Positions 23,901 to 35,900 of a stretch of 64,000 nt of DNA are shown piece after piece. A program made the position numbers and the translations under genes. Source of the stretch: Argopecten irradians (taxonomy: Eukaryota > Mollusca > Bivalvia > Pectinida > Pectinidae); contig NC_091142.1 of assembly GCF_041381155.1 (NCBI RefSeq), positions 35,761,604 through 35,825,603 of the forward strand, in the 5' to 3' direction. The notes under the pieces were generated by a model. That model had not been told where the DNA came from. It saw nothing but the letters and a program-made list of their open reading frames with translations, and did no database searches. Within the stretch, counting starts at the first letter, position 1; the number at the start of each line of letters is the position of its first letter.

Positions 23901-26900
23901 ACACAAATAGTCGTAACCATGTCAAGGTAAGATAACTCTGTGTGAATACCGTAATTACAGAAAACCAGTTGGGACACAAATAGTCATAACCATATCAAGA
24001 TAAGATAACTCTGTATGAATACCGTAGTTATAATCACAACCGTGTCCAAATCAGAAAATGCTGTCGGCTATTATACTTACAACAACCAATATAAGTTCCT
24101 TAAGATCCTATGCATGACCATAGATATCCCTGAATCACATTCTTTCTCAAACAACCATTTTATACCCCCATCCTTACACACACACAACAAATTCAGTTAG
24201 GGATAGAGTTTTACTGGGTACAAAGATTGTCTTCCCCACAACTACTTAAGGAATTTCAATGAAACTTTGTAGCAATGTGGCAATAATCATTATTATGGGG
24301 GTGGGGTGGGTGTAGGCCTTCTGTTGGCCTCTAGTTAGCTTCTGCTGTTTCATAGTTTTTGTAAAAAGGTGTCCAACTGGGAATTAATGTTCTTTGATGT
24401 ATTAAATCTAATGAAAAGCTATGTGTCCCAACATATTTGGAATTATTACAATGTTTATTAAACAGAAGAGAAAATGTAATTATCGCTTTTAAATTTCACT
24501 GACTGCTATGCATTCTAAAACAAAAATTATTTTTTAAGTCTTTGGAAATTTTGAAGTATAAGCATCCAGGTCAAAGCTGAAATACTGAAAGAGACAATAC
24601 CTAAATATTTGTGTGTATACCACCTATATTTGTTTTAAAAAAATGTAGAATAAATAAACAGAGTAAATCTGCAGCAGTTCTTGCAATTTTAATCATTAAC
24701 TGTAGTGAATTATTGCAAGACAGAAAAATCTCAAATTTGTTATTTGGATGAGAATTAAGAAATCTATGGAAGAGATATGAATTAAAATGTTTTTTAAAAG
24801 GAAAAAAATTTTTTTTTTTCAATTAAGCTGAAAATTAGTAATTTATAAAAAGTAATGGTTGTTACAACGCTATGGCTGTTATTGATCCAATCACTTTGTT
24901 ATGGTAGAGAGATGAGTATTTTGATTTGTTGAACCATGTGAGATGCATTTTGTATTTAAAAACAAAAAATAAGGAAATATTTATTCATGCTTGGTTTTCA
25001 GATTTGTGTTTGTTGTTTTGAGATTTCTCCCCATTTTCTATGAATCCTTTTTGAACATTTGAGTGGCTGTGCTTTGATCTAATTAGTTTGTGAAATGTGT
25101 TTTAGATGTCTTGTTACGTGTAACTCCTCAGTCCATACATCATTTAAAATCAATAGTTATCACGTTATGATAAAATGCTGGGCATGACCCTGATGCAAAA
25201 TTCAAAACAACTTCACGCAATCCTTCCGACATTCCTGCACTAAACATGACAGTTGTTTAAACACTGCTGTAATATTGGTCTTGATGTGGACACATAAACA
25301 TGTATGACTCCCCATCAGGTTTTGGGAACTGCTCCAACACCAAGTTCCCCCAGTCCCCAAATCTATGGTTCTCGCCTGATATTGTACCCGTGCCTATATT
25401 TGTAGTGAAATGGCTAAGTAACCATGTCTGCCTGTGTGTTGTATAACTTATATTGATTGGAATGGATGTAACACTAGTTGTAGTGCTAGCATTGCAGAGG
25501 ACATTAATCAAATGATGATGAAGCGTTTTGTGCCTTTTTGTTGAATTCCGCTTCACCACGGCTATTGGATCTCGTCAGATGTGTAACATGCGCTGGGTTT
25601 GGGCAGCAGGCGTTTTTTATTTGTTTCCCCCGTTTATAGTGGCCCTTTAGGGACAGATTGACGACTGTCATTGATGAATTATTCAATCTCCTGTACATAG
25701 TGATAAACCAGGCCCGGGCACGGACGCTACTACTGTAGTCCGTCAGCTTATTACCAGATTAATGAAATCTATATGCTTCCTCTCCACTTCATGCCAAATG
25801 GGGGGGAAGTGGTCGACCATTTGTGGAGAGTTATAGTACAAGCTGTAATTGTTCCGACAAATAGGCATCCTTTAGATATTGTCATCTATTCACTAAGGCC
25901 CATTTTCTGGACACTAGGAATAATGGGTGTTGAAGGAAGAGCGTTCATTGTAAAGATATGTGCACAGGGAACTGTAGCCGGTGACAATGTATTGGGTTTC
26001 TGAATAATGGTCTGGTAACTATTACCCTAATGTACAGTCCCATTAACCACTAGTTGTGATGGTATATGTTTCTTTAGGGGTTTTTAGTCAGAATTTTTGT
26101 CACTTCTACAAAAATTCTGGTAAATTTTTATACACTTACAAAAGAAAAAATGTGTTAATATTTTTTCCCCTAAATCTTCAAATTAAGATATTTGAAATAA
26201 ATAACATACAAATAGGCAGGCGAAAAAGTGAAATACAAGTAATTACTATCTTCCACGTGCTTTAGAAGGTTTTTGTTTTGTTTCATTAAGGAACAAGAAA
26301 GACATATGTGATTGTACTTTTTAAAATAAAAAAAAGTCCTGTTCATTATTTAGTTATTATACATGTTACGACTTTATTTAGCTATTTTGTAAAACAGTTT
26401 GATTCAAATGTCCAAATGATGAAAAAAATATAATAACAGAGAATTGATATGGTTGGAACTGTTGTTCGTCTTGTGCAAGTTTTAACTTTGCATAAAGATT
26501 TGTATATTTTGTATGTAACAGGAAACATTGGCAGTAACTGTAGGAGCTTCACCGAAGTCTGCCAGCTCTGATAGTAACCATAGTGCTGACTCCAGTGGTC
26601 TGTGTAAGTATAAACTCACTCATATACCATAGGTCAAGGTCATATGTTATATCTACTCTCAAATGGAGTTAAGGTCACAAAGCTGTTCATTGTCTTACCT
26701 TATGTAGGCCAATGTCACCAAGATGATGGTATCTACTCTTCCATAGAGTCCTAGAGGTCAACTGTTCAAAGCTGTTAATGTCTAATGTAAGCTAACGCAC
26801 ATGTTGATATTTATTATCTCATAGAGGTCATGATCAAAAGCTGTTAATATCTACTGTCTCATGTTTGTCAAGGTCACCAGGATGTTGATATCTACTCAAG

Positions 26901-29900
26901 GTCATTATAGTAGTTATAGCTTTGTGTTGGTCAATGTTAGCTTTTACTCTCATAGGTGTCAAGGTCACAAGGATGTTAATATTTACAGCCTCATGTAGGC
27001 CAAGGTGAAGATCATTATGTGAGAGGTCAATACTAAATGTGTAGGCTAATGATTGTTATACTGTAAACAAACTCTTTCACGGTTACTAAATTTCACGATT
27101 TTAATTTCAAATGAAGTCTGCTGATATTCAAAAACTTAATTGAAATAAATTTCAATAATATCAAAGTAAATAATAATTCGCAAAGGTCAACTTTAGTGTG
27201 GTATACATTAACCAACACTGAGGACTTAAAAAGGAGAAAAGTTGTCACTTGTGCCAAATGCATTAGGTCTTTGACTTAGTGTGAGAGAGGTAACAGAAGT
27301 TTTGAGTAATTCCCTGGCTGCTGTGCAGTAGGTAGACGTTGTGTAACGGCCTAGAGAAGGTCATGGTGTTACAGCTGTGAAGAAAGTGAATCATCGATCG
27401 TTCTATACACAATACATTAATGTAACATTAATAATAGACACACTAGGATAAATTTGGTTTTATTGTGAGCCTAAGAAAAATGATGTCCTTGGCTAGTTTT
27501 TAGCTCCTCGTCACATATGTAATTTTATTGTAAGCTCTGAAGAGGAAATGTCCTTGGGTGACTTAATGGTGACACTATATAAATTTGATTTTATACCTTT
27601 TACTGTGAACTGAAGTAGTGTCTAGTGTGTTTATCCATTTGAGTAATAAAGCCACTTTACATGGGAGCAAAAAATTTCACTATCCACAGTACAATTATAT
27701 TATGACAAAACTTAAGTAGTCTTCATATTTAGCCTACTTTAAGTTGTTGTTGTCGGCTATGATTTGTCGCCAATTTTGAATGTCAAGGACAAGGTCAAGG
27801 TCACTTAATACTCTACACCAACTTTTTTTGTGCATGATTTACATTTAAGAATTTTGAATTTTGTAAATTAGAATAGCTTATCTTTACAAATTAAAATCTA
27901 CATGATTTATATTGATAGGAATTGCCATTCAAATTTTAATCCGTGAATATTAATATTCACAAACTTATTTTGAAATGAAATTTACTAATGTTGAGGTCAA
28001 ATTTTCTGTTTCTTCTATTCCAATTCTGCATGTTATAGAGCTTTCGGGATTGTATCAATAATAACTGGATGCTATTGATTATGACACCATTATTTTGTGA
28101 GCATGATTTTTCTCTGAAAAATATGACATTACCTACACACAAGGGTAGATAACTCTTTTAACAAGCAAAGATAGAATTGTGATGGGATGCTCACTGATGT
28201 AGAAATAAGGACATTCTTGTTTTTTGACTTATTTTATCAACTATCCCCTAGTTACCTATACTTACTCATGAGTATTGGTTTACAGGTAGTTACCGTAGTA
28301 CCAGCCCCAACACAGGCCAGACTGGGGTGTCTGTGGAGGAAGTCTCTGGCTGTGGTCAAGTGTCCTATGTCCAGGCTCATAGTGACTTTGTCCCGACCTC
28401 TAAAAGTAGGGACGCCCTCACGTTGCAGGTCAGTTCTGTAATTATTTTAATGCTACAAATTAAATAACCATTATTATTTTTCACTCTAAAAAAATAAAAC
28501 TCAACCATTTAACTTTAGTACAAAACTAACAAAACACGGATTACATCTCCCTTCTGTAACATATATAACTCAACCATTTAACTGTTTTTAGTTTTGTACC
28601 AAAGTTAAATGGATGAGTTTTATTTTTGACAGAAGGGAGATGTAATCAGTGTTTTGTAAGTTTTGTACCAAAGTTAAATGGTTGAGTTTTATTTTTGAGA
28701 GAAGGGAGATGTGATCCGTGTTTTATTAGTTTCGTACCAAAGTTAAATGGTTGAGGTTTATTTTTGACAGAAGGGAGACGTGATCCATGTTTTGTTAGTT
28801 TTGTACAAATGTTAAATGGTTGATTTTTAGCTCACCTGGTCCGAAGGACCAAGGTGAGCTTATGCCATACCGTGGCGTCCGGCGTCCGTCGTCCGTCGTC
28901 CGTCGTCCGTCCGTCCGTCCGTCAACAATCGACTTCTTCTCCATAACCGCTGGTCGGATTTCAACAAAATTTGACTGGTAGAATCCTTATGGGCTACTAA
29001 CTGAAAATTGTACAAATGATGGGGCTGACCCCCCAGGGGCCTGAGGGGCGGGGCCAAAAGGGGTCAATTTGGCTATTTCCATATGAACGACTTCTTCTCT
29101 TAAGCATGAGATTCTGCAATGGTAATCGTTATAGGGTGGGGATTAAAATGTACAAATGATGTGGCTGACCCCCCGGGGCCTGGGCGGGGTCCAAAGGGTC
29201 AATTTGGCTATTTCCATATAAACACTTCTTCTCTGAAACTAAGCATGAGATAGCACTCATAATGCAATGGTAGTATCGTTATAGGGTGGGGATTAAAAAT
29301 TGTACAAATGATGTGGCTGACCCCCCGGGGGCCTGAGGGGCGGGGTCCAAATGGGGTCAATTTGGCTATTTCCATATAAACAACTTCTTCTCTGAAACTA
29401 AGCATGGATAGCACCATAATGCAATGGTAGCATCGTTATAGGGTGGGGATTAAAAATTGTACAAATGATGTGGCTGACCCCCCGGGGCCTGAGGGGCGGG
29501 GTCCAAAGGGGTCAATTTGGCTATTTCCATATAAACAACTTCTTCTCTGAAACCAAGCATGGGATAGCACCCATAATGCAATGGTAGCATCCTTATAGGG
29601 TGGGGATTCAAAATTGTACAAATAATGGGGCTGACCCCCAGGGGCCTGAGGGGCGGGGCCAAAAGGGGTCAATTTGGCTATTTCCATATAAACGACTTCT
29701 TCTCTGAAACCAAGCATGGGATAGCACCCATAATGCAATGGTAGCATCCTTATAGGGTGGGGATTCAAAATTGTACAAATGATGGGGCTGACCCCCCGGG
29801 GGCCTGAGGGGCGGGGTCAAATGGGGTCAATTTGGCTATTTCCATATAAACGACTTCTTTTCTGAAACTAAGCATGAGATAGCACTCATAATGCAATGGT

Positions 29901-32900
29901 AGTATCGTTATAGGGTGGGGATTAAAAATTGTACAAATGATGTGGCTGACCCCCCGGGGGCCTGAGGGGCGGGGTCCAAAGGGGTCAATTTGGCTATTTC
30001 CATATAAACAACTTCTTCTCTGAAACCAAGCATGGGATAGCACCCATAATGCAATGGTAGCATCCTTATAGGGTGGGGATTCAAAATTGTACAAATGATG
30101 GGGCTGACCCCCCGGGGGCCTGAGGGGCGGGGTCAATTTGGCTATTTCCATATAAATGACTTCTTCTCTGAAACTAAGCATGAGATAGCACTCATAATGC
30201 AATGGTAGTATCTTTATAGGTTGGGGATTCAAAATTGTACAAATGATGTGGCTGACCCCCGGGGGGCCTGAGGGGCGGGGTCAAAAGGGGTCAATTTGGC
30301 TATTTCCATATAAATGACTTCTTCTCTGAAACAAAGCATGGTATAGCACCCATAATGCAATGGTAGCATCCTTATAGGATGGGGATTCAAAATTGTACAA
30401 ATGATGGGGCTGACCCCCCGGGGGCCTGAGGGGCGGGGTCAAAAGGGGCCAATTTGGCTGTTTCCATATAAATGACTTCTTCTCTGAAACTAAGCATGGT
30501 ATAGCACCCATAATGCAATGGTAGCATCTTTATAGGATGGGAATTCAAAATTGTGCAAATGATGGGGCTGACCCCCAGGGGGCCTGAGGGGCGGGGTCAA
30601 AAGTGGCCAATTTGGCTATTTCCATATAAACGACTTCTTCTCTGAAACTAAGCACGGTATAGCATTCATAATACAATGGTAGTATCCTTATAGTGTGGGG
30701 ATTCAAAATTGTGCAAATGATAGGGCTGACCCCCCGGGGGCCTGAGGGGCGGGGTCAAAAGTGGTCAATTTCCATATAAATGACTTTTTCTCTGCAACTT
30801 AACATGGGATTACGCTCATAATGCAATGGTTACATCCTTATAGGGTTTAGATTCAAAATTTTGCAAATGATGGGGCTGACCCCCCGGAGGCCTGGAGGGT
30901 GGGGTCAAAAGGGGTCAATTTAGCTATTTCCATATAAACGACTTCTTCTCTGCAACTAAGAATGGAAGAGCACTTATAATGCAATGGTCGCATCCTTATA
31001 GGGTTGGGATTTGAAATTGTGCAAATGATAGGGCTGACCCCCGGGGCCTTAGACGGCAATAGATGCGAGGTCAAAAGGTCAATTAGGCTACTATTTTCAT
31101 ATAAATTACTTTGTCTCTGAACCTATGTATTGGATAGCATATTTGTATGGTATCAATAGCATCATTGTATGGTTGTGATTCAAAATTAAACTTTGGGAGT
31201 CAATTTTGCTTATTTTTCTAATTGTCAGAGTCTTGTGATAATTACTAACAAAAAACCAGGTGAGCGATACAGGCCCTCTGGGCCTCTTGTTATTTTTGAG
31301 AGAAGGGAGATGTGCTTTGTGTTTTGTTAGTTTTGTACCAAAGTTAAATGGTTGAGTTTTATTTTTAACAGAAGGGAGACGTGATCCGTGTTTTGTATAA
31401 GCCTCCTGGAGACCTGTGGAGAGGAGTACTCAAGGGAAAGACTGGCTGGTTCAGAGTATCCTGTGTAGAACCTTTATACACAGGAGAAACTGCTCTGGAG
31501 CCGTGGCTGGACCAACGCCCAAACAAACCCAAAACTGTACAGGAAGTGCTGCATGTCATAGGGCTAGAGGTAGGTTGTCATAGAAACAAGGCTATAGGGC
31601 TAGAGGTAGGTTGTCATAGAAACAAGGTTATAGGGCTAGAGGTAGGTTGTCATAGTAACAAGGTCATAGGGCTAAAGGTAGGTTGTCATAGAAACAAGGT
31701 TATAGGGCTAGAGGTAGGTTGTCATAGAAACAAGGTTATAGGTCTAAAGGTAGGTTGTCATAGAAACAAGGTCATAGGGCTAAAGGTAGGTTGTCATAGA
31801 AACAAGGTGCCTAGAGGTTACTTATCATAGATATAAGAGCATAGTATGACAGGTCATGGTTGTTATGGCTTCCAGGTCATTAGGGCAGATTGTAGGAGGA
31901 AATAGCTGCCTGGCTCTGATTTCTCAAAACAAAAGTGCAGAAAGGTATGATTTATTTTTATTAACCAGGGTTTGCAGACTCTTATCAACTTAATTGTCAC
32001 TTATTTAGTAACATCATGCAGATCATGGTACAGTTTACTCCCATAACATGAGAGTCGACTGGTCAGCCGTTTTTTTTATCGGACGTTATTTTGCTGACTG
32101 GCGACTCTCATTTCCGAAGGGTCATTTCTTTGATGCAGCTTCCGACGTCAGATGAAGGCAGAAGGAAAAGTGCAATAATATCAATATTTCTTGCTCTAAC
32201 AGTGATAACATTGATGTGTACTTTTACAGTTTAGGTATTAATTATTCCATTTATCTAGGAAAACCATAACTTGAGGCCTCATAAAATAGTATTTTAGCTG
32301 ATTAGATATGACGAATCCTTTCCGTAACATTTTGACCTAGATTTAAATATGGCGACTGGTTACGACAAAAAACGGAACGTGAATTCAAGCGGGCAGAATG
32401 CAAGTAAAAGTTACTTTGCAATTGGTTTTTTTGGCGAGGTAATCACCTCGCCATTGTGATCGTGGTTGCAAAATTCTCTTTCAGTCAATTTCCTCAATAT
32501 GATTGGCTAAGAACTTGCTCGCAGATACTAGCGCTCCTAACGGCAGTGTATTCAACAACTTTGATTTTACCGGGAATTTTAAATAGCAAATTTTGAATAT
32601 GAAAGTTACTGAAATAAGCGTATCTGTAATGTTGAAATAGGGTTAGTAGATTACTGCTTTCATATCCTTACATAAACTTTATCCAACATGTGTATTTTCA
32701 CTTACAGTTTTTAGACTTTTCGTATTACAACGCATGAATTATTCCCATTTATCTACTCGGGAAAAAAAGATAATCCATATTTCACCTAAAACCATGGATT
32801 TTTGTTCTTTGAACTTGAAGGCCAATAAATTTCAGGCGTGATAAAATAGTATTTTAGCTGATTAGATATGACGAATAATCTTCCCTTTCCGAATATTTAC

Positions 32901-35900
32901 CTCATCATAAACATTTTGACCTAGATTAGTTAAATATGAGGTTCGACTGCTTTCATCAAATGTAGGCGCTACGACTGATAAAAAACAATGTTTAGGCATT
33001 ACGTACGTAATTTCAAGCGGTTCGTATAACTCAGAATGCAATGTAAAATTTCTTTTTTCATAAACGGTTTAGAGGCATTAAAAAAATGTTTCAATTTCAA
33101 ACGTGGAAGAAAACTTTGGTGGGACTTCGCCGCAATTGTTTTTTTCTATTTACACCGCCGGATCTTTGCCGACTTTTCGCCGAAGGGTCATTTCTTTGAT
33201 GCAGCTTCCGACGTCAGATGAAGGCAGAAGGAAAAGTGCAATAATATCAATATTTCTTGCTCTAACAGTGATAACATTGATGTGTACTTACAGTTTAGGT
33301 ATTAATTATTCCATTTATCTAGGAAAAACCATAACTTGAGGCCTCATAAAATAGTATTTTAGCTGATTAGATATGACGAATCCTTTCCGTAACATTTTGA
33401 CCTAGATTTAAATATGGCGACTGGTTACGACAAAAAACGGAACGTGAATTCAAGCGGGCAGAATGCAAGTAAAAGTAAAGGCAGATCAAGCGTTTTGGGG
33501 ACTTTGCAATTGTTTTTTCTATTTACCGGCCGATCGCTTTCATCATGAAGTTTGTCTGGGTCATGAAAGTTTACGTTAGGAGATGTAAATATTTGTTTTT
33601 AAATGGATTTTACGGCTGATTTTGTCAAAATACTTGTTGATTTATGAAAAAGAGGTAGGTATTTGACATTGATGACGATTTAAATATGATTTAAACGTTT
33701 TATATTGTCATAATCCAAACTTTGAAAATGTTGTCCTCAGCATCAGGTAAATGGCCTATCGGAAGTTAGAGGTTAGACACGACGTAATGTTCTAAAAGTG
33801 TTTCGTCGTGCTATACCTCTAACATTGTTGGAGTAGGTACAGTTTTGTTTGGTAATAATGTAATATTGTAACAGAGTTCTATTACAGTATCATTATATTG
33901 TTTCAGAGTCTGGAGACAGTTTTTATCCAGAATGGATTTGATGAGCTGGACACTTTTGCTAATGTTGACGAGGAGGACCTGGACGTATTGGGAATATTTG
34001 ATCCTCTCATCAGGACCAAACTACTGAGTACAGCCGACCTCATCAAAAACACACAAGGTACAGACACTAGCTTAGACAGCTGCTTATGTCAATGCTTAAT
34101 TATGATCAATTAGTTTCAAAAATTTTAATTTATAAAAGTGGAACTTTTCTCGTCTTAGTCAAAATTGAAAATCTTTCGACTCATGAAAATAACTGGCTTT
34201 ATATAATACAATGTTATTTAATCATCTCTACTTTGACTGTTGCAGACACACCTACATTACAATGGAAGTTTCCCCAGAGTCGGGCTGGACCTCCAGTGGC
34301 TTTTATCAACAAAGAATATCGACACGGTACATCTTATGCTCCTAGTCAGGACTCTGGGTGTTATGCAAGCTTTGAACATCTGGCTCATCGAGAAACTTAC
34401 CCTACCTCGAGTGAGCTCAAACAGCAGTATGGTTTACATTCCAACAAAGAGAACATTTCCCCCGGACCCAGGGCTGGTCCTCTGCGGACCTCGCGGGGTC
34501 ACTCGAGTGTGGGCAGTCCTGGAAATTCTGAGGATTTAGATAGAAGTGATAAGGAATATACAGCTGAGGACCGCGAGGTCAGTGAAATAACAAATAGTGT
34601 GGATTGTCCGGCACCCACCAACGATCTATCGAGACACTCGGGTGATATGGTTATCATGTGTAATTTTGCCGGAACACAAACTACTCCTACTTACGGGAAA
34701 TCCAACTGTGATAATTTATCTAATAATATGTCCTCACCCAAAGCTCACATGCGCCAAAGTAGTAGCACCAATAGTGATTTTGTGTCTTCTAGTCAATCCC
34801 ATGAGGGAAATGTGTGTTCTCCTGGGCATAGTACACAGCCATTTCCACGCAAGTTTGTTCCCAGACAGGACTGGAATAGTCGAGATGTTCAGGTTCAAGT
34901 GATGTGTCCTCTAGGAAGCCTGAACCTGAACGCTGATAGTGTACAGGAGGGTGAGGTGCCACACTCCCATGTAACACACCATACACCCCCATCATCCTTA
35001 GTGCTCAGTAGCCCCCAGGGGCACAACCCCCAGGGGCACAACCCTCAGGGGCCTAACCCTCTGGGTCAACACCCTCAGGGCAGTAGTAACCCTAATGAGA
35101 CAGGAAATGTTGGATATCGTAGTATGTCCCGCCCAGACGACGGAGGGTACCGTAGTGTAGGTCAGTTGTCACGGAGACCCATATCAGCAGACAGGGCTAG
35201 TGTCAAGGCCACCAAACCAGAGGAGCCGCCTGAGTACCGAACAGTGATGCGTTCTCTGCTCAATCTCATCACATCCAAACTGCTGTCAGAAAACATAGAT
35301 CTTGCCTTAGAACCATATTCTACAAAGGTACGTTATGTTTGGTGAGGAACAGCAGAAGATTTTAGATTAAATAGGATTCTTAAGTTAAAGGAGAAAAAAA
35401 AATAGTTTGTGTGTTTTATATATTCAATAAATGGAAAGGGTTTCAGGAGGGATTTTGAAATTTTGAAGACCATGTACTGGGCATTACAAATATTGTATAT
35501 CAAGATATTCTTTGATTATTTAAAAATTAAGATCATAAAACTGAATTTATGCCATTGAATATACTTTTTGGCTTTGAATTCTGTGAAAATTTCATGTATA
35601 AAGACCTAAAAGAAAACTGCTTATAGACAATTCTGTGTTTTTTATGATGTTTCTCTATTATTATATTGTAGACGGGGGAGTGTGGTATTCCTCCACTCCT
35701 GGTCCAGAGGTACGCAGACGAGCTGAGACAGGATCTGGTTAGTGTGGCCCTGGTGGTAGATCAAGTCCGTGTCCAACAACTGTGTAGCCGACACAGACCA
35801 GCGGTCAGTATTTAGCTTCTATCAAACATTTTTTTACTGGCAAGGTTTATTCTTTCTTTAGATAGGGTTTTACAAAATCGTTTAAATTCTTTCTTTTACA

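Noticed and set aside
29208-31074. Many minus-strand frames with repeated proline-rich peptides
   Set aside because: They are readings of the ~157-bp satellite monomers of a non-coding element.
32105-33475. Possible LTR pair, because of two near-identical ~300-bp direct repeats
   Set aside because: The spacer is only ~770 bp and non-coding and contains a further partial copy. No typical LTR ends, primer site or target duplication were seen.
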